Assembly: GCA_045130275.1 (NCBI GenBank)
Contig: JBGUPL010000126.1
Coordinates: forward strand, 1-44,627
DNA from: F23-D06 sp045130275
Lineage (GTDB): Bacteria; Bacteroidota; Bacteroidia; Bacteroidales; WCHB1-69
DNA: 44,627 nt
Direction: 5' to 3'
Below the pieces are notes generated by a model. That model searched no databases. It worked only from the letters and a program-made list of their open reading frames with translations, and was not told the origin of the DNA. Position numbers and translations under genes: made by a program. The first letter of the stretch is position 1; each line of letters begins with the position of its first letter. Positions 1 through 8,562 of this stretch are shown here, piece after piece.

Positions 1-16
1 TTTGCCGCCGAAAACC

Positions 17-90
17 GGCCCCGTAGTTCAGCTGAATAGAACGTCAGATTCCGGTTCTGAAAGTCGTGGGTTTGAATCCCGCCGGGGTCA
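17..90 (+). tRNA. tRNA-Arg (anticodon CCG)
   Basis: The segment folds as a full cloverleaf. The 7-bp acceptor stem is GGCCCCG (17-23) with CGGGGTC (83-89). The D stem is GTTC/GAAC, the anticodon stem TCAGA/TCTGA (44-48 and 56-60) with loop TTCCGGT, and the T stem GTGGG/CCCGC. The anticodon CCG lies at 51-53 and reads the Arg codon CGG. CCA is not encoded. The window opens with TTTGCCGCC, probably the tail of its -7 promoter box. The next coding start is only 15 nt away. Confidence 0.93.
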
Positions 91-105
91 CTAAATACAG
101 TCCGT

Positions 106-768
106 ATGAACATCGAAAAATACGACGAAATCCGGGCTTCCCTGCCCGCCGGTGTGCGCCTGGTCGCCGTCTCCAAATTCAAACCGGCGGAAGACATTTC
201 CGCGCTGTACCAACTCGGGCAGCGCGTTTTTGGTGAAAACCACGCACAGGAAATGAAAGCCAAACACGAAGTTCTCCCCAAAGACATCGAATGGCACTTC
301 ATCGGCCACCTGCAGACCAACAAGGTCAAATACATCGCCCCGTATGTGTCTCTGATTCACAGCATTGACAGCTTCGACCTGCTCAAGGAAGTGAACAAAC
401 ACGCTGTCAAGAACAACCGCGTCATCCCCTGTCTGCTGCAGTTCCACATCGCTGACGAGGAGACCAAATTCGGCTTCACTCTCGAAGAGTGCAAGGCGAT
501 GCTTGACAACGCCGACTTTCAAGAGCTAAAAAACGTTAAACTCCACGGGGTAATGGGAATGGCCACCTTCACAGACGACCAGGCTCAAGTGCGCGGGGAG
601 TTCCAGCATCTCCATCGGATTTTCCAGGAACTGAAGACGGCGTATTTCTCGCAAAATCCTGATTTCAAGGAAATCTCGATGGGAATGAGCGAGGATTATC
701 CTATTGCTGTTGAGGAAGGTAGCACCCTCATCCGCATCGGCAGCGCCATCTTCGGACCGAGATATTAG
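106..768 (+). CDS. yggS: YggS/PLPBP-family pyridoxal-phosphate homeostasis protein
   Basis: This 220-residue protein belongs to the YggS/PROSC family, non-catalytic fold-III PLP carriers that buffer vitamin B6 levels in the cytosol. Visible signatures are LVAVSKFKP near residue 19 with the expected Schiff-base lysine at about Lys24, FGENHAQE near 62, WHFIGHLQTNK near 83, the GVMGMATF strand, and a C-terminal SMGMSEDYPIA followed by IRIGSAIFG, which form the phosphate-binding part. The length is typical for the family. The ATG at 106 follows the tRNA-Arg by 15 nt with no room for a separate promoter, so the gene may be transcribed through the tRNA. Assignment to the family is secure; the precise physiological role in this organism is inferred. 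Confidence 0.93.
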   Translation: MNIEKYDEIRASLPAGVRLVAVSKFKPAEDISALYQLGQRVFGENHAQEMKAKHEVLPKDIEWHFIGHLQTNKVKYIAPYVSLIHSIDSFDLLKEVNKHAVKNNRVIPCLLQFHIADEETKFGFTLEECKAMLDNADFQELKNVKLHGVMGMATFTDDQAQVRGEFQHLHRIFQELKTAYFSQNPDFKEISMGMSEDYPIAVEEGSTLIRIGSAIFGPRY

Positions 769-822
769 CTTTTGGCTTTTGGCTATTAGCTTTTAGAAAC
801 TAAACATTAAACTACCAAACTT

Positions 823-2247
823 ATGAGAAAGAAAACCACATTCCTGATTATCGCCCTGTTGATAGGCGCTTTTACCGTTTATGCTAATGACGGAGACTCA
901 ACGGCGGTGCAACGCGACAAGAAACCCAAACCCAAAAAGGAGAAAAGCGAAGTGCGCACTGGCTGGACATTCGGCATTCTGCCCAGCGTGGCATACGATG
1001 CGGACAAAGGTTTCCAGTACGGCGTGCTGGCCAACGTTTATGATTTCGGCGACGGCTCCGTCTATCCCGACTATTTCCACTCGCTCTATTTCGAGGCCGC
1101 TTACACCACCAAACGATCTGGTCTTTTCCGATTTGCATACGACTCCAAGTATCTGATCCCAGGACACCGTTTCAATATTGATGTGTCGTATCTGCCTGAC
1201 GCACTGTGCGATTTCTATGGATATAACGGATATCAAACCGTTTACAATGGCGGTTGGGCCAAAAAGAAAAGCGATGACTACATCTCCCGCGCCTTCTACA
1301 AATCCCAGCGCGACCTTTTCCGTTTCGTCGCCGACATTAACGGGGAAATCGGCGCCGGATGGTTTTGGAACGCTGGACTCGGTGTTCTCGGCTACAAAAT
1401 CGGACCCGTGAATCTCGACATGATCAATAAAGGCAAAAAGCCGGAAAATATGCTGCCCTACGTGGACGGCCTTTACGACAAATATGTGAAATGGGGAATT
1501 CTATCTGCCGCTGAAGCCAACGGTGGCTGGCATCCTTTCCTTCACGGTGGTCTCTCCTTTGACAATCGCGACCGCCAACAAAACACCAGAAAAGGCATGA
1601 ACGCCGACTTTTTCCTGACCTATTACGCTGGCTTCGGTGAAGACAAAGATGCTAACAGTTTGATTTTCAACGCCAGTTTCCGTCATTTCGTGCCCGTTTA
1701 TAAAGACAAGATCATATTTGCCTACCGCTTGGCCACCCAACTGGATGTAGCCGGCGACGCCCCCTTCTATCTCAACAATTACTACAATAACTTGTTCATT
1801 CAAAGAGTGTTATATGAAGGACTAGGCGGCGGAAACACAAATCGCGGCATCCTCCGCAACCGTATCGCTTCCAAGGGGTACGCCTTCGCCAACGCCGAAT
1901 TCCGCTTCCAAATCTGCAAATTCGACATCGGGAAGGAACATTTCGCCATCGGACTGAATCCTTTCGTGGATATGGGCTTGGTTTTGCAACCTTATCGGAT
2001 TGATCAACAAATGGTTATTGACAACATCAAACAAAACGATCCCGAATTTGACCTCGACAATCTGTCAGACTACATCGTGTTTGATGAAAGCAAAAATGTT
2101 TACCGTCCGCACTTCTCGGGCGGATTAGGACTGAAAGCGATGATGAACGAGAATTTCGTCCTCTCTGTGGATTGGGCAGTTCCGTTCGACAAACGTGACA
2201 ACCACAGTTTGGCAAACATCTATGTTAAAATAGGGTATATGTTCTAA
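823..2247 (+). CDS. Outer-membrane beta-barrel protein, surface-antigen (D15/BamA-like) type
   Basis: This 474-residue protein has a signal peptide (about residues 1-21, ending VYA) and then a lysine-rich linker. The rest is alternating aromatic/polar beta-strand sequence typical of an outer-membrane barrel, ending in a phenylalanine (KIGYMF) as outer-membrane proteins usually do. Features such as GGGNTNRGILRNR, the late FANAEFRFQI strand and the closing GGLGLKAMMNENFVLSVD strands resemble the barrel domain of the Omp85/D15 superfamily. I see no POTRA domains, so it is a barrel-only member, possibly a transporter or assembly-factor relative. It lies 3 nt upstream of murB and may be cotranscribed with it. 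The substrate is unknown. Confidence 0.72.
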   Translation: MRKKTTFLIIALLIGAFTVYANDGDSTAVQRDKKPKPKKEKSEVRTGWTFGILPSVAYDADKGFQYGVLANVYDFGDGSVYPDYFHSLYFEAAYTTKRSGLFRFAYDSKYLIPGHRFNIDVSYLPDALCDFYGYNGYQTVYNGGWAKKKSDDYISRAFYKSQRDLFRFVADINGEIGAGWFWNAGLGVLGYKIGPVNLDMINKGKKPENMLPYVDGLYDKYVKWGILSAAEANGGWHPFLHGGLSFDNRDRQQNTRKGMNADFFLTYYAGFGEDKDANSLIFNASFRHFVPVYKDKIIFAYRLATQLDVAGDAPFYLNNYYNNLFIQRVLYEGLGGGNTNRGILRNRIASKGYAFANAEFRFQICKFDIGKEHFAIGLNPFVDMGLVLQPYRIDQQMVIDNIKQNDPEFDLDNLSDYIVFDESKNVYRPHFSGGLGLKAMMNENFVLSVDWAVPFDKRDNHSLANIYVKIGYMF

Positions 2248-2250
2248 TCA

Positions 2251-3261
2251 ATGAAAATATCTGAAAACCAAAACCTTAAAGATTACAATACCTTCGGAAT
2301 GGAGGTGTATGCCCGGCAATTTCTGCATTTGAATGACGCCGGGGAGGTTCCGCTTGTCATCCGCGAATATCTGCACCTAGAACCTTTCTACATCCTTGGC
2401 GGGGGCAGCAACACACTGTTCACCAAAGACTTCGACGGCACCATCGTGCATCCTATTTTCTCCGGCATCGAAAAAATGGAGGAAACAGGCGAAAAAGTGC
2501 TGCTACGTGTGGCCGCTGGCGAACCTTGGGACAACCTGATCCAATACTGCATAAAACGACAATATTTTGGTATAGAGAATCTTACAGCTATTCCCGGACT
2601 GGTGGGGAGCGCTCCCGTGCAGAATATCGGTGCATATGGCGTAGAAGTGAAAGATACCATTTTAAAGGTGGATGGGTATATCATCTCTACCGGCAAACCC
2701 TTTACACTGAGCAACAACGAATGCCGCTTCGCCTACCGTAACTCCATTTTTAAACAGGAGCTTAAACATGACTGCATTATCACCCACGTTTGGTTTCAAC
2801 TATCTAAGATAAAGCATTTTACACTTTCATATCAAGGCTTGGCAAAAGCGTTGGAAGAGCGGGAATTGCCACTTTCTCTTCACAGTGTTTCCGAATGTGT
2901 ACGTAAAATCCGCAGCTCCAAACTTCCAGACCCTGAAATTGTGGGCAACGGTGGCAGTTTCTTCAAAAACCCAGTGATTCCCGAGGAAAAATACCGTGAA
3001 CTGCTGACAAACTTCCCCGATTTAGTGGCTTATGACGCACCCGACGGGCAAAAGAAACTCTCTGCTGGACAGCTGATTGAGAAAGCCGGATGGAAAGGGA
3101 AGCGCATGGGCAACGCGGGCACGTGGAAGAACCAAGCACTGGTTTTAGTGAACTACGGCGGTGCCACCCCGAAAGAAGTGCTGGATGTGGCTGAAACCAT
3201 CATCCATGATGTTAATTCGCTGTTTGACATTACGTTAGAGATGGAAATCAACAGAATTTAG
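2251..3261 (+). CDS. murB: UDP-N-acetylmuramate dehydrogenase
   Basis: MurB reduces UDP-N-acetylglucosamine-enolpyruvate to UDP-N-acetylmuramate with NADPH and FAD, the second committed step of peptidoglycan precursor synthesis in the cytosol. The 336-residue length and motifs match a type I MurB. They are NTFGM near residue 13, the FAD-binding ILGGGSNTLF near 48, AIPGLVGSAPVQNIGAYGVE near 113, YRNSIFK near 162, the catalytic serine in NGGSFFKNP, SAGQLIEKAGWKG, and the final LEMEI carrying the conserved glutamate. The ATG at 2251 comes 3 nt after the preceding stop, suggesting cotranscription with the upstream barrel gene. Confidence 0.96.
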   Translation: MKISENQNLKDYNTFGMEVYARQFLHLNDAGEVPLVIREYLHLEPFYILGGGSNTLFTKDFDGTIVHPIFSGIEKMEETGEKVLLRVAAGEPWDNLIQYCIKRQYFGIENLTAIPGLVGSAPVQNIGAYGVEVKDTILKVDGYIISTGKPFTLSNNECRFAYRNSIFKQELKHDCIITHVWFQLSKIKHFTLSYQGLAKALEERELPLSLHSVSECVRKIRSSKLPDPEIVGNGGSFFKNPVIPEEKYRELLTNFPDLVAYDAPDGQKKLSAGQLIEKAGWKGKRMGNAGTWKNQALVLVNYGGATPKEVLDVAETIIHDVNSLFDITLEMEINRI

Positions 3262-3327
3262 CAGAGGTGCAAAATTTTATGTCTCCGCAAGAAAAACGCA
3301 TTCAACTTTCTATATTCGGAATTTATG

Positions 3328-3335
3328 TACTTTTG
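3328..3335 (+). promoter_or_regulatory. Bacteroidota -7 promoter box TACTTTTG
   Basis: The box matches TAnnTTTG and sits 43 nt before the ATG at 3379, followed by the usual CCCGC. An in-frame ATG at 3325 overlaps this box, which is why I reject it as the translation start. Confidence 0.7.
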
Positions 3336-3378
3336 CCCGCGAAACGGGTCTAATACACCAGTTGGATATTTGGATAAA

Positions 3379-3777
3379 ATGAATAGACTTGGACATATCG
3401 GCAAAGAAAACCGGAGGAAACTGACCTTCGGCGTGATTTTATGTGCAACTATGCTTTTGATGGCCGGCTGCGACCTTTTCCCGCGCAAGGAAAAGTTCGA
3501 CAAAACGCTCCTCCCCGGCTATTGGGTGACCGGCACCATCCACGAATACTACAATGAAGCCGGCACCGGCTATACCTGGGACACCGCCGACGATGTGACC
3601 GAAGAGGAGGCGCAACCCTTTACTTGGACACTCGAGAAAGCCACCCTGACCCAAATCCACCTAATGGAAATGGGAGGTAACATCCCGAAAACCTATACGG
3701 TTACAAAACTCAACGCCACTACGCTGGAATACCATGACGATTACGGAAAATATTATACTTTTACCAGGGAACCATGA
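3379..3777 (+). CDS. Lipoprotein with lipocalin-like domain
   Basis: This 132-residue protein has a basic N-terminus, a hydrophobic segment and a lipobox (LLMAGC), so it should be exported and lipid-anchored. The mature part starts after a charged linker with GYWVTGTIHEYYN, then TWTLEKATLTQI, YTVTKLNATTLEY and YYTFTR. This is the short up-and-down strand pattern of lipocalin-like domains common in Bacteroidales lipoproteins. I start it at ATG 3379 because the longer frame would begin inside the promoter box. Its stop overlaps the next ATG by 4 nt (ATGA), so it is translationally coupled to the AsmA-like gene and may act with it in the envelope. Ligand and role are unknown. Confidence 0.75.
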   Translation: MNRLGHIGKENRRKLTFGVILCATMLLMAGCDLFPRKEKFDKTLLPGYWVTGTIHEYYNEAGTGYTWDTADDVTEEEAQPFTWTLEKATLTQIHLMEMGGNIPKTYTVTKLNATTLEYHDDYGKYYTFTREP

Positions 3778-6700
3778 AGAAACCACTGAAAATAGGGCTG
3801 ATCTCTTTGGGTTCGATTCTGCTGCTGATCATCATTGCAGCTTCAATCGCCCTTTTTTGCATTTTTTCACCTTCTAAATTGGCGAAAATCGTCAACAGTC
3901 AGGCAGACCGATTTCTCACCTGTGAGTTCCACATGGATAATGCAGGTCTTACTTTTTTCAAGACATTTCCTAGAATCGGGCTGGATTTAGAGAATGTAGT
4001 GCTGAAAAATCCTCAGAATGCCGATGTCTCCGATACGTTATTGTATGTGAAAGACTGTCTGGCTACCCTCAACATCCGCGAGCTAATCAAAAACAAACAT
4101 GCAGAAATTAACGATTTTTCACTGGAGAATGGACTGCTGAACCTGTATGTGGATGAGAACGGAAAGGGAAACTATGATGTTTTCCGTAGTAGTAACGACA
4201 CCTCCTCTTTTGACTACAGCATTGATTTGCAAAAAGTCAAAGCCAAAAACCTCGACATTCGTTATCAAAATGGCAAATCGAAACAAAAAGCGGCGGCAAA
4301 AGGGACAGACATTACCGTAAAAGGGACTTTCGAACAAGATAGCGTAAACGGAGTGGCGGAAGTGTCGGCCAAAACGCTGTTTTTTGCCATCGCGGACAGC
4401 ACCAACCTGCACTTTTCCGGGGAAGACGTGCAAGTCTCCTACGATGGTGTTTTCACGGATTTTAACTTGATTGACGGCAAACTCAACGCCGACATTCAAG
4501 ACGCCGTCTTGCGTGTCGACACCACCCACTACCTCAACGGAATGGATCTTTCGCTGAATTCCGATGTACGAGCCAATCTGGAAAACCTGCATTTCGACAT
4601 CCAAAACACTATGTTAAACGTTGACAAGCAGGAACTTGAAATTGACGGTTCGGTCAACATTGACACTTCCAACAGCGATATCCACACCGATCTGCACTAC
4701 AAAACCGGCGACTGGAAAATCGAAGAGATTCTGCCCATGATTCCTTATGCAGTAATCGGCGACAAGCTGGACGACATACAGATAAGCGGCGACATCGCCC
4801 TGGAAGGCGATGTGAAGGGAACCTTCAGCGACACGCAAACGCCCACCATCACCTCCGACGTGGCATGGCACCGCGGTCGCTTTGCGATGAAAGGCCTGCC
4901 GCTCGATTTCGAAAAAGCGGACGGTCTTTTCGACCTCCATCTGGACTTGAACAACCAGTCCGATGTGACTGTGAAATCGCTATCGGCTACCACAAGGAAA
5001 CGCAACAAAATCACTGCGTCCGGAACAGTTAAAAACCTATTAGGCAAAATGTTACTGAATATCCTTGCCACGGGAAACCTGCACATCGCGGATTTCAAAG
5101 ACTTCCTGCCCGAAGACTTCACCGAGTATGGCGGAAAAGCCAATCTCAAGGTGAACACGCAACTCACCTACGACCCGGAAAAGGAATTCACGATTGACAA
5201 TATCACCAAAGCCACCATCAACGGGCAATTCACGGATTTGAAAATGTTGTATGAAGACACCATGTCCGTCTATTCGCCTGACATGCAGGTGGATTTGACC
5301 TTTCCTGTGACGGAAAAGCCGTATAAAATCGACGAATGGCTCAATGCTAAAGTGAAAACGAGTGAACTATCGATCCGAAACATCCGCACACGTGAGCGAA
5401 AGGAGATAGAGGGTTCTTCCATTCAGTTGGATGCCTATACCAACAATTTGTTAGACAGTACGGTGGATCTTAAATTCGCCACTACCTATCAGCTCAATCA
5501 GCTCAGTATGTGGGCGGACACGATTTCTGCGCATCTTTCACATCCTCAAGGGGTTTTCGTGTTGAAAAACATGAATCAAATGCGTTTGGATTACAACGGA
5601 AACAATACCAACGTTTACGTTAGCAACTCCGGGCAATCCACAAGTTCCAGTAAGGGAAATCTCATCGACTTCACTACGGACAAAATAAATCTGAAAGCAG
5701 AAATCGATTATAATGACAATGAAGAGAATCCACTGTTGCGGTGGTCTCCGGTGGTGAAACTGCAAACCACGAATGCCAAAGCCGAGATTCGCGATATCGC
5801 CCACGCCATAAAAATCCCCGCGCTTGATGTCGATTTCAATCCGAAAAAATGTGTGTTAAAAAAAGCAAATATCCAGTTTGGACAGTCGGCCGCCTCGCTG
5901 ACAGGAACCATTACAGGGATTGAACCGTTCCTTCATGGCTCAGGGCTGCTCAAAGGCAATCTGGATTTAGTTGCCGACTATTTGAACCTCAACGAGATAA
6001 TGGACCTTGCCGACGGTTTCGGAGCCCCGGACTCCTTGATAGAGCAGGCGGAGCAGATAGAGGCGAAAAACGGAGATTCCCCGTTCATCGTGCCCTTCGG
6101 AATGGACGTCAATATGAAAACCACCATCAAAAAGGCACTGTACGAGGATGTGGAGTTCCGCAACATCGCCGGTCGCGTCTATGTGAAAGACGGCGTGCTG
6201 GTGCTGGAGGAGATGGGTCTCACCAACGATGCCGCGCGGATGCAGCTCACCGCCATGTACCGTACCCCACGCATGAATCATCTTTTCCTAGGCCTTGACT
6301 TTCATCTACTTGACATCAAAATAGACAAGCTGATCGCCATGATTCCTGAAGTGGACACTATCTTGCCCATGCTGAAATCCTTCAGCGGCAACGCGGAGTT
6401 CCACTTTGCCGCCGAAACCTACCTCAAGTCCAATTACGACATCAAGTACTCTACCCTCAGAGGTGCCGCGGCCATCAATGGCCACGACTTGGTCGTTCTG
6501 GACAATGAAACGTATAAAAACATCGCTAAAAAACTGATGTTCAGCAAGAAAACAGAGAACAAAATCGACAGTCTATCCACCGAAATCACCATTTACAAGA
6601 ACGAAGTGGATGTCTATCCGTTCTTGCTCTCCATCGACAAATACAGCGCCATCATTTCCGGCCGTCACAACTTGGACATGACCTACGACTATAATATTTC

Positions 6701-6884
6701 GTTAGTGAAACCCATCCGAATCGGGTTGGATATCATCGGGTTGGAGAACAAACTAAAATACAAGGTCGGGAAAGCCAAATACGCCACCCTTTTCCACCCT
6801 GAAAAACGCAAAGTGGTGGAATCCAGTGTTATGGAACTTAAAACTCTAATCAACAAAACTTTGCGGGAAAACGTAAAGGATTAG
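3774..6884 (+). CDS. AsmA-family envelope protein
   Basis: This 1036-residue protein has one N-terminal membrane segment (about residues 7-31) and then a very long periplasmic region of repeated amphipathic beta strands. The N-terminal pattern FCIFSPSKLAKIVNSQADRF followed by FPRIGLDLENVVLKNP is characteristic of AsmA proteins. The C-terminal part (MQLTAMYRTPRM, LKSFSGNAEFHF, MTYDYNISLVKPIRIGLDI) resembles the AsmA-like C-terminal domain. AsmA relatives (YhdP, TamB, YdbH) are thought to bridge the periplasm and help phospholipid or outer-membrane protein homeostasis. The gene overlaps the upstream lipoprotein gene by 4 nt. The family call is firm; the cargo is inferred only from relatives. 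Confidence 0.85.
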   Translation: MKKPLKIGLISLGSILLLIIIAASIALFCIFSPSKLAKIVNSQADRFLTCEFHMDNAGLTFFKTFPRIGLDLENVVLKNPQNADVSDTLLYVKDCLATLNIRELIKNKHAEINDFSLENGLLNLYVDENGKGNYDVFRSSNDTSSFDYSIDLQKVKAKNLDIRYQNGKSKQKAAAKGTDITVKGTFEQDSVNGVAEVSAKTLFFAIADSTNLHFSGEDVQVSYDGVFTDFNLIDGKLNADIQDAVLRVDTTHYLNGMDLSLNSDVRANLENLHFDIQNTMLNVDKQELEIDGSVNIDTSNSDIHTDLHYKTGDWKIEEILPMIPYAVIGDKLDDIQISGDIALEGDVKGTFSDTQTPTITSDVAWHRGRFAMKGLPLDFEKADGLFDLHLDLNNQSDVTVKSLSATTRKRNKITASGTVKNLLGKMLLNILATGNLHIADFKDFLPEDFTEYGGKANLKVNTQLTYDPEKEFTIDNITKATINGQFTDLKMLYEDTMSVYSPDMQVDLTFPVTEKPYKIDEWLNAKVKTSELSIRNIRTRERKEIEGSSIQLDAYTNNLLDSTVDLKFATTYQLNQLSMWADTISAHLSHPQGVFVLKNMNQMRLDYNGNNTNVYVSNSGQSTSSSKGNLIDFTTDKINLKAEIDYNDNEENPLLRWSPVVKLQTTNAKAEIRDIAHAIKIPALDVDFNPKKCVLKKANIQFGQSAASLTGTITGIEPFLHGSGLLKGNLDLVADYLNLNEIMDLADGFGAPDSLIEQAEQIEAKNGDSPFIVPFGMDVNMKTTIKKALYEDVEFRNIAGRVYVKDGVLVLEEMGLTNDAARMQLTAMYRTPRMNHLFLGLDFHLLDIKIDKLIAMIPEVDTILPMLKSFSGNAEFHFAAETYLKSNYDIKYSTLRGAAAINGHDLVVLDNETYKNIAKKLMFSKKTENKIDSLSTEITIYKNEVDVYPFLLSIDKYSAIISGRHNLDMTYDYNISLVKPIRIGLDIIGLENKLKYKVGKAKYATLFHPEKRKVVESSVMELKTLINKTLRENVKD

Positions 6885-6925
6885 AATCTGAGAAAACGAA
6901 AAGACCAACGTATTTGTAAATTATG

Positions 6926-6933
6926 TACATTTG
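6926..6933 (+). promoter_or_regulatory. -7 promoter box TACATTTG for sufE
   Basis: The box matches TAnnTTTG, is followed by GCG, and lies 45 nt upstream of the sufE ATG at 6978. Confidence 0.65.
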
Positions 6934-6977
6934 CGTTGTTTTTATTTGGAATATAAAATATTGATATACTGTTTGTT

Positions 6978-7409
6978 ATGGATATAAATACAATGAAAGA
7001 GACGGAAGAGGAACTCATACAGGAGTTTGAAATGTTTGATGACTGGATGGACAAATACAACTACATCATCGAATTAGGCAAAGATCTTCCGATGATTGAT
7101 CCCCAATACAAAACCGAAGAATACCTCATCAGCGGTTGCCAATCACAAGTTTGGCTGCACCCCGAAATGAAGGACGGTTTGCTTTATTTCACCGCCGACA
7201 GCGATGCCATCATTACAAAAGGCATTGTCAATCTTTTGATCAGAGTGCTTTCCGGTCATACGCCGCAGGAAATCCTTGAAAACGACCTTTCCTACCTGGA
7301 TGTCATCGGTTTAAAGAACCACCTCTCCCCCACCCGTTCCAATGGACTGGCTTCCATGATCAAACAAATAAAATTATATGCTCTGGCATGCTCTGCCAAA
7401 CAATCTTAA
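6978..7409 (+). CDS. sufE: SufE-family sulfur acceptor for Fe-S cluster assembly
   Basis: SufE accepts persulfide sulfur from the cysteine desulfurase SufS and passes it to the SUF scaffold. The 143-residue protein shows the diagnostic motif ISGCQSQVW with the sulfur-accepting Cys54. It also has WMDKYNYIIELGKDLP near residue 23, IVNLLIRVLSGHTPQEI, and the closing LSPTRSNGLASMIKQIK. The length is normal. It has its own promoter box and no sufS or sufBCD partner in this window. A small lipoprotein gene starts 14 nt downstream and may be cotranscribed. Confidence 0.93.
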   Translation: MDINTMKETEEELIQEFEMFDDWMDKYNYIIELGKDLPMIDPQYKTEEYLISGCQSQVWLHPEMKDGLLYFTADSDAIITKGIVNLLIRVLSGHTPQEILENDLSYLDVIGLKNHLSPTRSNGLASMIKQIKLYALACSAKQS

Positions 7410-7423
7410 ACAAATTCAAGAAA

Positions 7424-7669
7424 ATGAGAAAAGGTTTCCGTATCATTATGGTTTTGGCCATCATTATCTGCTTGGCCTCTTGTAAGATGAAAGAATGCAA
7501 ATGCTATTCCACCAATGTGTTGACTCAAAACGACAGCATCGTCCAGACGGCAACTGACACGGTGAACGACTTCACACGCGGGGAATGCGAGGACTTCAAT
7601 GAAGAAGAATCTCTCACTATGGACTCCAACACCGTCATTCACCACACGATTTTCTGCTCGGAGAACTAA
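7424..7669 (+). CDS. Small putative lipoprotein, function unknown
   Basis: This 81-residue protein opens with MRKGFRIIMVLAIIICLASC, a clear lipoprotein signal peptide with the acylated cysteine at residue 20, directly followed by a cysteine-containing KMKECKC stretch. The mature part of about 60 residues is acidic and threonine/asparagine rich, with further cysteines near CEDF and the C-terminal FCSEN. I do not recognise the family. I chose ATG 7424 because it gives a complete signal peptide and leaves a 14-nt gap after sufE. A frame extending upstream to 7388 would overlap sufE. Confidence 0.7.
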   Translation: MRKGFRIIMVLAIIICLASCKMKECKCYSTNVLTQNDSIVQTATDTVNDFTRGECEDFNEEESLTMDSNTVIHHTIFCSEN

Positions 7670-7689
7670 GGGACATATAAGGTTAATAA

Positions 7690-8562
7690 ATGTTAGAACA
7701 ATCGAAAATGGGCAAGGGAATTGCATTAGTGACAGGTGCGGATGGTGGCATGGGGCGCATCCATGTGCGTGAATTGGCCAAAGCGGGGTATGAAGTGATC
7801 ATGGCCTGCATTGATACGGAAGCAGCGCGGCCGGTGATGGAGAAAATTCAACAGGAGACTGGCGGCACATTCCATCTAATGCAGGTGGATCTTGGTAATT
7901 TAGCTGACATCGTGCGCTTTGCCGATGAAGTGAAAAGCCGTTTCCCGTCGTTGCAGATTCTGCTCAACAACGCCGGCGTCCTGCCCAGTCACTCCAAAAC
8001 CAGTGTGAACAACGTCGAATACATTATGGCCGTCAACTATCTGGGGCACTTCACGTTGACGAATCTGCTGCATCCCATCATGGGACAAGGCACGCGTATT
8101 GTGAGCATGATTTCCCTGGCTTATATTCTCGGAAAAATAACCCCGAAAGTGTTTACTCCGAAAACACAAAAGGAGTACAACCGTTTCACCGCCTACGGAA
8201 GTTCAAAATTAGCCTTGTACTACTTCATGCTTGATGCATCGGAAGCTTGGAAAGACGAAGGCATCTGTTTCAACGTTTCCGACCCCAACATTGTGGACAC
8301 GGGCATCATCCGGATGGATAACATCGTGGTGGACAAGCTGTGCGACTGGTTTTTCCGACCGCTGATCAACACGCCCGAACAAGGTGCCGCCAACATGCTG
8401 ACTGCCGCCATTGACCCGAAATACCAAGGTGTTACGGGGCAAATCTTCAAAAACCGCAAAGTGGTGAAACACAAAAAAAGGTTCTATAACAATCTCAAAC
8501 AACGTAAATTATTGAGAGACTTGACTTTGCAGATTCTCGCTGACAATAATATCCAGTTATGA
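7690..8562 (+). CDS. Short-chain dehydrogenase/reductase (SDR)
   Basis: This 290-residue NAD(P)-dependent oxidoreductase has the Rossmann signature TGADGGMG (residues 15-22), a DLGN acidic turn, NNAG (93-96), a serine near 142 and YGSSK with catalytic Tyr169 and Lys173. The arrangement resembles retinol-dehydrogenase-like or protochlorophyllide-reductase-like SDRs, but the substrate cannot be read from the sequence. Two starts are possible, 7690 and 7708 (MGKGIALVTG); the second gives the shorter N-terminus usual for the family. Its end overlaps the LD-carboxypeptidase start by 4 nt, so the two are probably cotranscribed. Confidence 0.88.
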   Translation: MLEQSKMGKGIALVTGADGGMGRIHVRELAKAGYEVIMACIDTEAARPVMEKIQQETGGTFHLMQVDLGNLADIVRFADEVKSRFPSLQILLNNAGVLPSHSKTSVNNVEYIMAVNYLGHFTLTNLLHPIMGQGTRIVSMISLAYILGKITPKVFTPKTQKEYNRFTAYGSSKLALYYFMLDASEAWKDEGICFNVSDPNIVDTGIIRMDNIVVDKLCDWFFRPLINTPEQGAANMLTAAIDPKYQGVTGQIFKNRKVVKHKKRFYNNLKQRKLLRDLTLQILADNNIQL

